This document shows positions 28,737 to 38,131 of a DNA stretch of 64,000 bases, one piece after another (the first letter of the stretch is position 1; the number at the start of each line of letters is the position of its first letter). Source of the DNA: Myxococcales bacterium (GTDB lineage: Bacteria; Myxococcota_A; Polyangia; Polyangiales; Ga0077539); NCBI GenBank assembly GCA_016792845.1, contig JAEUKH010000011.1, positions 16,409 through 80,408 on the forward strand. Direction: 5' to 3'. The position numbers were made by a program, and so were the translations under genes. The notes beneath the pieces were generated by a model. It was not told where the DNA came from. It saw nothing but the letters and a program-made list of their open reading frames with translations, and searched no databases.

Positions 28737-30179
28737 ATGATCGACGCGATGCGCCTCCGACGCGGCCTCTTTGCGGGGCTCACGATGTTTGGTGTCGGCC
28801 TCGGCTCGGGGGGGCCGGTCGGCGCGCAGCCTCGGCCCCGCGCGGGGGCGGTTGGGGCGGCGCCGCGTGAGGCGGGGGGCCAGGCCGCGGCGCTCTCGCG
28901 GGCCTTCGCCGAGACGGCCTCGCGGGTGTTGCCTTCGGTGGTGGCGCTCTACGTCGAGCTCGGCCCGCGGCAGGGCGCAGTGCTCGAAGAGACCAACGGC
29001 TTCTGGGGCGCGCCGCCGCAAGACGCGCAGCGCCGCAGCGGCTCGGGCTCCGGGGTGATCTTGCGCGGCGACGGGGTGATCCTCACGAACAACCACGTCG
29101 TCGACGAGGCGACGCGGATTCGGGTGCGGCTCCACGACGGGCGCACCTTCCCCGCGCGGGTGCTCGGCGTCGACCCGGCCACCGACCTCGCGGTGCTGAA
29201 GATCGAAGCGACGGGCCTCTCGGCGGCGCGGCTCGGCGACAGCGACGCGGCCTCGGTGGGCGAGTTCGTGCTCGCCATCGGCGCGCCCTTCGGCCTCGAA
29301 GCCACGGTGACCCACGGCGTGCTCTCGGCGATGGGCCGCGGCGGCCTCGGGGTGAACCTCATCGAAGATTATTTGCAGACCGACGCGAGCATCAACCCCG
29401 GCAACTCGGGGGGCGCCCTGGTCAACCTTCGCGGCGAGCTCCTCGGCGTCAACACCATGGTGGTAGGGCGCGGGCAGGGGATCGGCTTCGCCGTGCCCGT
29501 ACAGATCGCGCGCTGGGTGGCCGAGCAGATCGTCGCCCGGGGCCGCGTCACCCGCGGCTGGATCGGCGTCAGCGTGCAAGACCTCAGCCCCGACCTCGCG
29601 GCGCTCGGCGCGCCCGGCTCAGGCGCCCTGGTCAACGTCGTCGACCCTCGGGGCCCGGCCCACGCCGCGGGGCTGCGGGTGGGCGACGTGATCGTGTCGA
29701 TCGATCAGCTCACGGTCAGAAATCGCCACGACGTGCTGCGCGGCATCGCCTCGCGCGCGGTGGGCGATGCGCTCTCGGTGGTGGTCTCGCGCGGGCGAAC
29801 CCGAGAGACCCTGCGCATCACCGCGTCGCTCCGGCCCGGCGAGGCGCCCCCTGCGAGCGGCCCTCCGCCCGGCCCCGCGAGCGACCCGCGGCCCCGCGAT
29901 TTCGGCATGCGCATCGACGCCGTGCCGCCCTTTCTGGCCCAGCGGCTCGGCCTCGAAGGCGCCGCGGCGGTGGTCATCGTCGAGGTGCTCCGCGGGGGCG
30001 CCGCCGACCGCGCGGGGCTTCGCCCGGGTGACGTGATCCTTCAGGCCGACGGGCAGCCCGCCCGAGACACCGACGTCGTCGTCGAGGCGGCCCGCGACGG
30101 GCGCGCCGTGCTGCTCATCCGGCGCGGCGCCCTGCAAGAGTTCGTGGGGCTGGAGATCGCCACTGGGGCTGTGCCATGA
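28737..30179 (+). CDS. HtrA/DegP-type serine protease with two PDZ domains
   Basis: A periplasmic quality-control protease. ATG 28737 gives a signal peptide (MRLRRGLFAGLTMFGVGLGSGG within the first 30 residues, ending near GAQP). A second in-frame ATG four codons on is equally possible. The trypsin-like triad is visible: His in LTNNHVVDE, Asp in ATDLAVLKI and Ser in INPGNSGGAL. Two PDZ domains follow (GWIGVSVQDLSPDLAAL and the last about 90 residues with AAVVIVEVLRGGAADRAGLRPGD). The stop overlaps the start of the next lipoprotein gene, so they are translationally coupled and may act together. Confidence 0.92.
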   Translation: MIDAMRLRRGLFAGLTMFGVGLGSGGPVGAQPRPRAGAVGAAPREAGGQAAALSRAFAETASRVLPSVVALYVELGPRQGAVLEETNGFWGAPPQDAQRRSGSGSGVILRGDGVILTNNHVVDEATRIRVRLHDGRTFPARVLGVDPATDLAVLKIEATGLSAARLGDSDAASVGEFVLAIGAPFGLEATVTHGVLSAMGRGGLGVNLIEDYLQTDASINPGNSGGALVNLRGELLGVNTMVVGRGQGIGFAVPVQIARWVAEQIVARGRVTRGWIGVSVQDLSPDLAALGAPGSGALVNVVDPRGPAHAAGLRVGDVIVSIDQLTVRNRHDVLRGIASRAVGDALSVVVSRGRTRETLRITASLRPGEAPPASGPPPGPASDPRPRDFGMRIDAVPPFLAQRLGLEGAAAVVIVEVLRGGAADRAGLRPGDVILQADGQPARDTDVVVEAARDGRAVLLIRRGALQEFVGLEIATGAVP

Positions 30180-31450
30180 TGTGCCGTTTTGCGCTCGCGG
30201 TCGGAGTGTTCGGGGCCCTCGGGTTCGGGCTCGGGGCTTGCCTTGAGAGCGCGCCGGAGCCCGCGCCGCGGTACGTCTTCGCCGAGCCGAGGGTGGTGTG
30301 GCAGCGGAGCGACGGCGCGGTGGGCGATGTGTTCCTCGTCGATGCGGGGGCGGGCGAGCGCTTCATCGCGGCGGCGACCCGCGGGAGCGACGGCCGCGAC
30401 CAGGTGCAGCTCTTGACTCGCGACGGCACGGCGTGGAGCGCGCCGGTGCCCTTGGTGCGCCCTGCGGGGGCCGAGCGCGAGCGGCTCGGGTGGGTGACGC
30501 AGTACCCCGCCCCGGCGCTGTTCTCGGTGGCCTCGGGCGCCTTCGGGAGCGGGGTCTTCGTGCGCCGTTGGGTCAACCGCAGCTGGCAGCCGCCGGAGCC
30601 CGTGACCCAGCTCTCGGGCGAGCGCGTCGACGCGCTGCGGGCGGCGGTGGGCGGCGGCGGCGGCGAGGGCGGGGCGCGGCTCCATGTGGTCTACAGCGAC
30701 AGCCGGATGACCCCCGCAGGGTGCGCGACGGGCGGTCTCATCCTGCGCCACCGGGTGTGGTCGAACGGCGGGTGGAGCGCCCCGCGCACGGTGGTGGCGG
30801 CCTGTACGGTGACCCAGTTCGCCTTCGCGGTTCAGCCCGGCGCGCTCGACCCGCTGATGGTGACCTTCGTGGGCGCTCCGGCGGGGGGCGCGGCGGGGGG
30901 CGTCGACGGCGCCGCGGCGCTCTACGGGGTGCCCTCGGCGACGGGGCTCCCGGCCGAGTTTCAGCAGCCGTATCGCATCGTCGGGGGGACGAGCCGGTCG
31001 ACCGAGCTGGTGGCGGCGGCGGGCGGGCGCTTCGTGGCCACCTGGCACTACGAGGGCAGCGCCGAGATGCCCCAGCGGCGCGCGGCCATCGCGGCCTACG
31101 ACCCGAGCCGCCAGGTGTGGGATCGGCCCAACGTGAGCTGGTTCTATTCGAGCGTGGCGCCCTTCCCGTTGGCGCTCTCGGGGGCCGGGGTGTTGGGCTT
31201 CGGGGGCGAGACCGACGCGCTTTTTCCGCGGCTCGCGGTGTGGCGCTGGCTGAGCGCCGGCGACCCCGTGGTCGACCGCTCGCGGGTGGCCCAAAGCGCG
31301 GGCACGCCGAGCTCGCTCCGCTTGATCGTTCAGAGCGACCAGCGCCTCGGGGCGGTGTGGGTCGAGGCCCTCGGCAGCGCGGGCACCCAGCGGGTGCTCT
31401 ACGCCGAGAGCGCGGCGGTGGGCGCGGCGACGCGCGACGCGGGGCTCTAG
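30176..31450 (+). CDS. Lipoprotein of unknown function coupled to HtrA
   Basis: The ATG overlaps the HtrA stop by 4 bp. MMCRFALAVGVFGALGFGLGAC is a lipoprotein signal. The mature 400 residues contain repeated beta-strand segments ending in WSAPVPLV, WQPPEPVTQL and GWSAPRTVV, which suggest a beta-propeller or sialidase-like fold without the Asp-box catalytic set. Coupling suggests a substrate adaptor or co-factor of the protease, or merely shared envelope-stress expression. Both are inference. Confidence 0.72.
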   Translation: MMCRFALAVGVFGALGFGLGACLESAPEPAPRYVFAEPRVVWQRSDGAVGDVFLVDAGAGERFIAAATRGSDGRDQVQLLTRDGTAWSAPVPLVRPAGAERERLGWVTQYPAPALFSVASGAFGSGVFVRRWVNRSWQPPEPVTQLSGERVDALRAAVGGGGGEGGARLHVVYSDSRMTPAGCATGGLILRHRVWSNGGWSAPRTVVAACTVTQFAFAVQPGALDPLMVTFVGAPAGGAAGGVDGAAALYGVPSATGLPAEFQQPYRIVGGTSRSTELVAAAGGRFVATWHYEGSAEMPQRRAAIAAYDPSRQVWDRPNVSWFYSSVAPFPLALSGAGVLGFGGETDALFPRLAVWRWLSAGDPVVDRSRVAQSAGTPSSLRLIVQSDQRLGAVWVEALGSAGTQRVLYAESAAVGAATRDAGL

Positions 31451-31687
31451 AGACGCGCCGAAGTCGTCTCCCGTCGCCCCACTTTAGGTCCGCGGCGCGC
31501 TGCTGTGTTGCCGGGTCTCGACGGGCCAACAGCCCGTCTTCGCCCCGTCGCCTTGCAGCACTTGCGCCCCTTCGCGGTGCTCGGTCCGACGACTTGGTCG
31601 CGTCTCTTGTAGACTGAAAGCGCCGATGTTTCCGTAGAGGCGTTGCGGCACTTCTCGGGCCGCGCGGGGGCTGCTATCGGTGGCCGC

Positions 31688-32140
31688 ATGACCCTCGCGC
31701 TGCGCCCCGCCACGGCCGCCGACGACGCCTTCCTCACGCGCGCCTCGTACGCCTTCGAGCGCGACGAGGGGCACCCTCCGGGCGAAGACCCGGGGCCGCC
31801 GTTTATCGCCTCGACGCGGCGCTTCTTCGACGAGAACCCGAGCCGCGGGGCCGTGCTGGTGATCGATCGGGCGGGCGAGGCCATCGGGTATGTGATCCTG
31901 GTGGCCCTCTGGTCGAACGAGTTTCGCGGCGAGACCTTCTTGCTCGACGAGCTCTACGTCGACCCGGCACATCGCGGCGGCGCCGGTCGCGAGGCCCTCG
32001 ACGCGGTGCTCGACTACGCGCGGGCCCGAGGCGCGGGGCAGGTCTCGCTCGAAGTGCTCGACGCCAACCCCAGGGTCGCGGGGCTCTACGCCCGCCGCGG
32101 CTTCGTGAGCGAGCGCCGGAGCTACTGGCGCAAGCTGTAA
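31688..32140 (+). CDS. GNAT-family N-acetyltransferase
   Basis: A 150-aa acetyl-CoA-dependent acetyltransferase. It starts MTLALRPATAADDAFLTRAS, has the strand-4 LDELYVDPAHRGGAGREALD motif (the V-D-P-x-x-R-G-x-G acetyl-CoA pyrophosphate loop) and ends with VSLEVLDANPRVAGLYARRGFV. The substrate is unknown. ATG 31688 is chosen because conserved residues begin immediately. It ends 34 bp before the next gene on the same strand. The 237 bp upstream (31451-31687) shows no clear feature. Confidence 0.9.
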   Translation: MTLALRPATAADDAFLTRASYAFERDEGHPPGEDPGPPFIASTRRFFDENPSRGAVLVIDRAGEAIGYVILVALWSNEFRGETFLLDELYVDPAHRGGAGREALDAVLDYARARGAGQVSLEVLDANPRVAGLYARRGFVSERRSYWRKL

Positions 32141-32174
32141 CGTGCGGCGGTCGCGGGGCATACTCGCGGGGGTG

Positions 32175-33161
32175 ATGCGCGCGATGATCCTCGCCTCGGT
32201 GCTTCTGGCTTGTTCGCGGGCGCCGCAAGGGCCCCCGTCGGTGGTGGGCGCGTCGCAGCGGGTCTTGCCGACCTTGAGCGCGCGCCCGCGGTCGACGGCC
32301 TCGTCGGCGTTCTGGCGCGTCTGGGGAGACGGCCGGGCCGAGCTGGCCCGCTACGACGTGCTCACGCCCCGCTACGGCGAGCTTCACCCTGCTGAACTTG
32401 TCTTCATTACAGTGACCGAGCCCCACGATCGTCGGCGCTGGGTCAAAGATGACGACGCCCCGGCGGCCGAGCGGGTCAACGTGCTCAAGCTGAACATCTC
32501 GCTGAAGTTCGAGACGGGACTCTACCCGTACTCGGTGCTCACGAGCGTGTTCGCGCCGGTCGACGGATATTTCGCCGAGCGCTTCGCGCCCGCCAAGATC
32601 ACCCTCACGGCCCAAGAGTGGTGCGGCCAGGTGTTCGAGGCGCTCTGGCCCGGCGAGCCCGCGTCGCTGCGCGAGGTTCGCTCGTATTTTGCCGACGAGG
32701 GCGACGACGACGCGACCCTCGCGACGGCCCCCGGCACGCTCTACGAAGACGCGCTCTGGGTGCAGCTCCGCGAGCTCGACGGGCCCTTCAACGGGGGCGC
32801 GCCGTGGCGGGGCGAGATGGTGCCCTCGCTCTGGCGGATGCGCCGCGCCCACGGCCCGGTGAGGCCTCTTCAGGCCGAGATCAGCCGTCACCAGGAGACC
32901 GAGGGCGCAGAGACGCGCACGGTGTTCGAGCTCAGCCTCGGCGGGTTTCGCCGCCGCTACGAGGTCGACGCCGCGCACCGCCTGGTGGCCTGGCGCGCGA
33001 GCGACGGAGAGGTGGCCCGGCTCGCAGAGAGCGCGCGGCTGCCGTACTGGGCGCTGAACCGCGAGCGCGATCGGGTGCCGCAGCGCGAGGCCCTGGGGCT
33101 CGACCCGCGCCCCCGGGCGCACACGGTGGCGCCGCAGGCGGGCGTGGCGGTGGGGCGATGA
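32175..33161 (+). CDS. Putative lipoprotein, 328 aa
   Basis: MRAMILASVLLAC is a short lipoprotein signal, which favours ATG 32175 over an upstream in-frame GTG at 32142. The rest is a globular protein with mixed beta and alpha segments (LKLNISLKFETGLYPYSVLTSVF, AETRTVFELSLGGFRRRYEVD, then a Leu/Arg-rich tail). It has no recognised domain. It overlaps the next gene by 4 bp. Function unknown. Confidence 0.7.
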   Translation: MRAMILASVLLACSRAPQGPPSVVGASQRVLPTLSARPRSTASSAFWRVWGDGRAELARYDVLTPRYGELHPAELVFITVTEPHDRRRWVKDDDAPAAERVNVLKLNISLKFETGLYPYSVLTSVFAPVDGYFAERFAPAKITLTAQEWCGQVFEALWPGEPASLREVRSYFADEGDDDATLATAPGTLYEDALWVQLRELDGPFNGGAPWRGEMVPSLWRMRRAHGPVRPLQAEISRHQETEGAETRTVFELSLGGFRRRYEVDAAHRLVAWRASDGEVARLAESARLPYWALNRERDRVPQREALGLDPRPRAHTVAPQAGVAVGR

Positions 33162-33529
33162 GCGCGGCGAGGCTCGAGCTCTGGGCGCTGCGAGACGCGC
33201 TGCGGCGCATGGTCGAGGCGGGCCTCGTCGAGGGTGACGCCAACACCGTCAGCACGGCGCGCCCCCGGTGGGACGGCACCCACGCCCACGGCACGGTGCT
33301 CTTCCTCGCGAGCGACTGCCACGTCGACCCCTATGCGGGCGGGCCTTCGTACGAAGAGACGCTCACGGTGACCTTTCGCGGCGGGCCGACCCTGCGCTGG
33401 GCGCTCTGCGACATCGCCTGGGTGGGGCCTGAGTTTCGCAGCCTCACCCGCGCCCGCGACCCGCGCCACGCGCCCTTCGAGGCCCTCGGGGCGGGGCTCC
33501 TCGCCTTCGACGCGGGTTCATTGGAGTAG
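33158..33529 (+). CDS. Hypothetical protein, 123 aa
   Basis: The ATG overlaps the stop of the upstream lipoprotein gene (ATGA), supporting translation. The protein is soluble, with an N-terminal helix (RLELWALRDALRRMVEAGLVEG) and beta segments (GTVLFLASDCHVDPYAG, TLRWALCDIAWVG). No family is recognised. Confidence 0.65.
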   Translation: MSAARLELWALRDALRRMVEAGLVEGDANTVSTARPRWDGTHAHGTVLFLASDCHVDPYAGGPSYEETLTVTFRGGPTLRWALCDIAWVGPEFRSLTRARDPRHAPFEALGAGLLAFDAGSLE

Positions 33530-33535
33530 CGGTTT

Positions 33536-34759
33536 CTAACCAGACTGGAGGCCCCAGCGGGCCCTGCACTCGGCCCGCCACGGCGGGTCGTCGCCCATCA
33601 CGTCGCCCGCGACGAGCGAGGCGAAGGGCTGACGGGCGGCGCGGCCGCGGGCGTCGAGGGCCTCGTCTGAGAGGTCGCCGCTGTAGAACGCGCGCACCGC
33701 GCCGAGGTAGAGGTCGCGGGCCCCGCTCACCCGGCGGGCGTACGCGTCGAAGCGGGCCGCGCTGAAATCGCGGGCGCCGAGCGCGTCGGTGATGACCCGC
33801 GCGGCCTCGGCGCCGCCGGTGATGGCGAGGTGGGTGCCTGACGAGAACAGCGGGTCGACGAAGCCCGCGGCGTCGCCCACCGCGACCCAGCCGTCGCCCG
33901 CGAGGTGCTCGACCGAGAAGGCGAGCTGCGAGGCCGCGCGCACAGGGGTGAGCCGGGTGGCGGCGCTGAGCATCGTGCGGGCCGCCTCGGCGTCGTCGAT
34001 GGTGCGGGCGAAGAACGCTTCGAGCGATTCGCCGCGGCCCCGGGCGGCGAGCCAGGCGGCGCTGCACACGGCGCCGACCGAGTTGACCTCGCCGTCGAAG
34101 GGCACGTTCCACACCCAGCCGTGGGGCGAGAGGACGATGTCGGTGTCGCCCTCGGCGGGGGCGCTGTGGCGGTTGACGCGCTGAAAGTGTGCCGAGAGCA
34201 CGCCGCGATCGAGGCCGTCGAGGGGGTGGGTCTCGCCCTTGCGCGCGGCGATGAGGGTGTCGCGCCCCGTGGCGTCGACGATCACCGACGCGAGGAACCC
34301 CTCGGTGTGGCCGTCGCGAAACCGGGCCCTCACCCCCCGCGCGCGGCCTTGTTCGAAGAGCACGTCTTCGACCTCGCAGGCCATGTGGGCCGTGGCGCCG
34401 AAGCGCACCGCGGTCTTGAGCAAGAGGTCGTCGAAGTCGGCCCTGGGCACCTGGTAGCCCGCGGCGGCCACCGGCGTGAAGGCCTCGTCGTACGCGAAGC
34501 GTTGGGTGCGACCCGAGCGCGAGCAGCTCAAGGTCACGCCGTGCGAGGCGAGGTAGCGGTCTTCGAGCACCGGCCCGAGGTCGAGCGCGTCGAGCACCGC
34601 CACCGAGCCCGGGGTGAGCGATTCGCCCAACGTAAACCGCGGGAAGATCTCGCGCTCGAGCACCACCACGTCGACTCCCGCGCGGCTCAAGAGGCCCGCC
34701 GTCACGGCTCCCGCGGGGCCGCCGCCGAGCACCACTACTTCGACGCGATGAAGCTCCAC
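33536..34759 (-). CDS. FAD-dependent oxidoreductase, flavin halogenase/GGR-like
   Basis: The Rossmann start VEVVVLGGGPAGAVTAGLLSRAG (residues 6-28) binds FAD. GESLTPGSV and VGDAAGFVDPLFSSGTHLAITGG are the second and third FAD motifs of the tryptophan-halogenase / geranylgeranyl-reductase superfamily. HGWVWNVPF near residue 205 resembles the WxWxIP signature of flavin-dependent halogenases, which supports that branch. The active-site lysine of halogenases was not confirmed. The protein (407 aa) is shorter than classic tryptophan halogenases (about 530 aa), so a phenol/pyrrole-type halogenase or a hydroxylase is as likely. No biosynthetic cluster surrounds it. Confidence 0.8.
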   Translation of the reverse strand: MELHRVEVVVLGGGPAGAVTAGLLSRAGVDVVVLEREIFPRFTLGESLTPGSVAVLDALDLGPVLEDRYLASHGVTLSCSRSGRTQRFAYDEAFTPVAAAGYQVPRADFDDLLLKTAVRFGATAHMACEVEDVLFEQGRARGVRARFRDGHTEGFLASVIVDATGRDTLIAARKGETHPLDGLDRGVLSAHFQRVNRHSAPAEGDTDIVLSPHGWVWNVPFDGEVNSVGAVCSAAWLAARGRGESLEAFFARTIDDAEAARTMLSAATRLTPVRAASQLAFSVEHLAGDGWVAVGDAAGFVDPLFSSGTHLAITGGAEAARVITDALGARDFSAARFDAYARRVSGARDLYLGAVRAFYSGDLSDEALDARGRAARQPFASLVAGDVMGDDPPWRAECRARWGLQSG

Positions 34760-34852
34760 TGGGTCGTCTCTACGGCCGCCACCTTACACACAGCAAGGCC
34801 CCGACGCGACTCGCAATTTCAGCGGCTCGACGGCCCTCCCGAGGCGGCGACC

Positions 34853-35977
34853 TCAGCGCGGCGGCGGGGTCGCGGCGAGGGCGCCGTCGCAGCGCGCCCG
34901 CGCCTCGCCGTCGGGGAAGGCGATCACCCACGCCCCCTCGGCGTCGAAGCCCGTGGTGCCGCGCGCGACGCGCTCGGGCGGCGTGCGAAGGGCGGGGCGC
35001 GCGAGCACGGTGACGAAATGCGCGCCGTGGTCGGTCGAGACCGCGACGGCCTCGTCGGTGAGGGCCACAAAGCGCGCGAGGTCGACGGCGTAGAGGCGGC
35101 GCACCGGCGCGGGCGAGTCGATGGCGGCCGAGATGCGCTCCCACGGCCCTTGCAGCGAGGTCGCGGTGACGATGGTGAGGTGCCCGGCGTCGACCCTGCG
35201 CCACGCGGCGATGCGCTCGGCGCCGCGGTCGAGCCCCTCGAAGCGCTCTTCGTGGGCCGCGAGGAGCTCGCCCGCCACGGTCTGCACCTGGTCGACCACC
35301 ACGAGGCGTCCCGCGCCGGTGAGCGAGAGCACCGACTGGGCGCCGTCGACCACCACGCTCTGGAGGGTCGGGTCGAGGGCGTAGGTGGCGAACCACCCGC
35401 TCGCGCCGCTCGGGTCGTTGCTGAGCAGCATCGCGGGCCCGGCCGAGCGCCGGGTGTTGGCCACGAAGGCGTGCCCGCGGGTCGTCCGCGCTGCAAACGG
35501 GACGCCCTCCAAGGTCGTGCACATCGGCGTCACCGCGAAGCGCCGGGCCCCCGCCGCGGCGCCCCCGCTGGCCACATAGAAGCGCCCTCCGGCGAGCGCG
35601 TAGAGGCCCCCGTTCGGCGAAAACCCGAGCCGCCACGGGCCGGGCAGGGGGCAGGGGAGCTCGTCGGGCAGCACATACCGCGCCCCCAGTGTCTCGTCGG
35701 TGACCACCCCCGCTTCGAGCGACCAGACATGGTGCTCGGGGCCGATCGCCCGCGCCTCGACGAGGGGCCGCGGCTGCCAGCACCAAGGCGCGACGGCCCG
35801 CACCCCTCGGCGCACCCGCGAGGGCGCTGGCGGGGCCTCAGCGCGCGACGGCGGCGTAGGCGCGGGCGCAGCGTCGTGACGCTGGCAGGCGGCGCAGAGC
35901 AAGAGGAGCAGTGAGGTCGAACGGAAGGGCCGCGGCAAAGCCCGGCCGAGGGTGTCAGCCGCGCCATCGCGCCGCAA
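34853..35977 (-). CDS. Putative lipoprotein, 374 aa
   Basis: The N-terminus MRRDGAADTLGRALPRPFRSTSLLLLLCAAC ends in a lipobox Cys after a hydrophobic core. A short Pro/Ala/Arg linker follows, then beta-rich segments (HHVWSLEAGVV, WRLGFSPNGGLYALAGGRFYV, LTGAGRLVVVDQVQT) that look like a propeller. No catalytic motif is visible. It lies 33 bp upstream of the end of the S1-domain gene on the same strand. Function unknown. Confidence 0.68.
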   Translation of the reverse strand: MRRDGAADTLGRALPRPFRSTSLLLLLCAACQRHDAAPAPTPPSRAEAPPAPSRVRRGVRAVAPWCWQPRPLVEARAIGPEHHVWSLEAGVVTDETLGARYVLPDELPCPLPGPWRLGFSPNGGLYALAGGRFYVASGGAAAGARRFAVTPMCTTLEGVPFAARTTRGHAFVANTRRSAGPAMLLSNDPSGASGWFATYALDPTLQSVVVDGAQSVLSLTGAGRLVVVDQVQTVAGELLAAHEERFEGLDRGAERIAAWRRVDAGHLTIVTATSLQGPWERISAAIDSPAPVRRLYAVDLARFVALTDEAVAVSTDHGAHFVTVLARPALRTPPERVARGTTGFDAEGAWVIAFPDGEARARCDGALAATPPPR

Positions 35978-36010
35978 GGGGCTGTGACGGCGCGGGTGAC
36001 CGGCGGGAGG

Positions 36011-37942
36011 CTACTTCGAGAGCGAGAGCTTCTTGAGCTTGTCGGCGAGCGAGGTGCCGACGGTGGTGGCGTTGGCCGAGGCCTGGTAGGCCCGGTACGC
36101 TTGACGCTCTTCGTCTTGGAGCGCCGCGCGGATCGACAGCTTCAAGCGCCCGCGGTCGAACTCGACGACCTTCACGCGGACTTCTTGCCCCACCGGGAGC
36201 GCCTTCTTCAGGTCGGCGCCGCGCGGCTGGTTGGTGTCGGGCGGGGGGATGAGGCCCCGGCCGAGCTTGCCGATGGCGCCGGTGAGCTGGGCCCACACGC
36301 CGATGGCGTCGTGCTCGACGATCTTCGCCGTGGTGACGAGGCCCACCCGCGGCTGGACCGACTGCTTCAGGTCTTCTTCGGTCATGCCCTCGGGCACGAG
36401 CGTGAGGGCGATGCGGCGCTGACCGCGGTCGACCTTGCTCACCCGGACATGGACCTCTTGCGCGTCTTTGAGCACCTCGTTCGGGTGCTTGATGCGCTTC
36501 TCGCCGATCTCAGAGACGTGCAAAAGCCCGTCGACGCCCTTCTCGAGCTCGATGAAGGCGCCGAACTCTTGCATCCGCGCGACCTTGCCGCGATGGAGCG
36601 AGCCCACCGCGTAGCGCTTGTGCACGTCTTGCCAGGGGTCGACGAGCACCGCGCGGCGCGAGAGCTCGACCCGGGGCGTGCCCTCGGGGAGCCGCGAGAA
36701 GCGCTGGGGCTTCTTGTCGCCGCGCTTGCCGCGCCCGCCCTCGGCCGAAGCCTCGTCGGTCGCAGGGGCCGCTTCGGCCGCAGGGGTGGTCTCGGCAGGG
36801 GCCGCTTCGGGCGCGGCCTCGGCCGCAGGGGCCGCCGGGCGCTCGACGGGGATGTCGATGCGGAGCACCTTGGCCTCGAGCTCGTCGCCGATGCGGGCCA
36901 CGTCTTGGGGGCGGGTGCCGCGGTCGTGCGAGAGCTCGGTGAGCTGGATGCGACCCTCGACGCCGCCGAGGTCGAGGAAGATGCCGTGATCGCGCACCGC
37001 GACCACGCGGCCCTTCACCACGTCGCCGATCTTGATGGCCTTGATGGCCTCTTCGGCCCGGGCCTTGACCTCGCCCTCGCGGAGCGCGCGGCGCGAGAGC
37101 ACCACCTCGCGGCCGCCGTCGGTGATCTGCACGATCTTGAAGAGCTCGCGCTTGAGCACCAGGGCCTGGAGCTCTGGCTGCGCGAGCATGCGCACGTCGA
37201 TCTGCGACGCCGGGCAGAAGCCGCGCACGCCGTTCACGTCGAGCTCGAGGCCGCCCTTGTTGAAGCCGGTGACGAGGGCCTCGATGGGCTCGCCCGCCGC
37301 GTGGGCCTGGGCCACAAACTCTTTGCCCTTCTGGGCGCGCTCGGCGTCGCGGGTGACCACGAGGTTGCCGCCGCGGGCGCCGTCTTGAAGGACGATCACA
37401 TCGACCATGTCGCCGACCTGCACCTCGGCGAGGTCGGGGGCGAGCTCGCGGAGGTCGAGCACACCCTTCTCTTTGCCCCAGAGGTCGCAGAGCACGGCCA
37501 CGGGGCTCAGCTCGACGACCTTCGCGCGAACCTTGTCGCCGACCTTGAACGAGCGGTGCGGGTCAGCCCCGCCCTTGTCGCCGCGGGGCCGCTGGCCGCC
37601 GCCCTGACCGGGGTTCTGCCCGGCATTCTGGCGCGCGGGGCGGTCTTTGCCGTCGCGGCCCTTGCCGTCGCGGTTCTTCTTCTCGCGGCGACCCTGAGCA
37701 CCCTGGGCGCCCTCGGCAGCCGCGGGCGCGGGGTGGAGCTCATTGCCTGGCGACGGACCATCGTCTTCGGCGTCGGCGTCGGCCGACTTGAGGTTGGGGT
37801 CGATGGTGTTGCCCCGGTTGTCATCGTCGTCGCTGGCTTCGGGCGCGGCCGTGACGGCGGCGACAGAGGCGAGGGGCGCGGTGGCGGTGGGGGCTTCGTT
37901 CTCGCCCGGCGGGGGAGCGTTGGGGTCGCCGGCGTGGCTCAT
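36011..37942 (-). CDS. rpsA: S1-domain RNA-binding protein (ribosomal protein S1-like)
   Basis: A 643-aa protein with five recognisable S1 domains: FKVGDKVRAKVVELS..., EPIEALVTGFNKGGLELDV..., IKIGDVVKGRVVAVRDHGIF..., YAVGSLHRGKVARMQEFGAFIELEKGVDGLLHVSEIG and VGLVTTAKIVEHDAIGVW.... The fourth is the most canonical. An acidic/Lys/Gly-rich disordered N-terminus (about 130 residues) precedes them, and an Ala/Glu/Pro-rich insert separates domains 3 and 4. S1 binds mRNA at the 30S platform and helps initiation. The domain number and the extension differ from E. coli S1 (six domains), so it could be a second S1-family protein. ATG 37942 was chosen. Divergent from the tRNA. Confidence 0.85.
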   Translation of the reverse strand: MSHAGDPNAPPPGENEAPTATAPLASVAAVTAAPEASDDDDNRGNTIDPNLKSADADAEDDGPSPGNELHPAPAAAEGAQGAQGRREKKNRDGKGRDGKDRPARQNAGQNPGQGGGQRPRGDKGGADPHRSFKVGDKVRAKVVELSPVAVLCDLWGKEKGVLDLRELAPDLAEVQVGDMVDVIVLQDGARGGNLVVTRDAERAQKGKEFVAQAHAAGEPIEALVTGFNKGGLELDVNGVRGFCPASQIDVRMLAQPELQALVLKRELFKIVQITDGGREVVLSRRALREGEVKARAEEAIKAIKIGDVVKGRVVAVRDHGIFLDLGGVEGRIQLTELSHDRGTRPQDVARIGDELEAKVLRIDIPVERPAAPAAEAAPEAAPAETTPAAEAAPATDEASAEGGRGKRGDKKPQRFSRLPEGTPRVELSRRAVLVDPWQDVHKRYAVGSLHRGKVARMQEFGAFIELEKGVDGLLHVSEIGEKRIKHPNEVLKDAQEVHVRVSKVDRGQRRIALTLVPEGMTEEDLKQSVQPRVGLVTTAKIVEHDAIGVWAQLTGAIGKLGRGLIPPPDTNQPRGADLKKALPVGQEVRVKVVEFDRGRLKLSIRAALQDEERQAYRAYQASANATTVGTSLADKLKKLSLSK

Positions 37943-38084
37943 ACGGGGGTTCTCCGTGCGTCGATCGGCCGCCGTTCTCGTGAACACGCGAGGCGGCGCG
38001 TAAGGGGAGCGCTCTATGCCACACTTCGCAGCCCGTGGCTACACGCGGCGCACGCAGAGAAAGACCGCGGGCGAGATTTTTTGG

Positions 38085-38112
38085 TTGACCGCAGGCGGGG
38101 GGCGAGTAGAGT
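38085..38112 (+). promoter_or_regulatory. Sigma70-type promoter of tRNA-Asn
   Basis: A -35 box TTGACC (38085-38090) and a -10 box TAGAGT (38107-38112) are separated by 16 bp, behind a T-rich patch. Transcription would start about 38119, some 13 bp before the mature tRNA. Confidence 0.6.
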
Positions 38113-38131
38113 GCGCCCCGTCCTCACCGAT

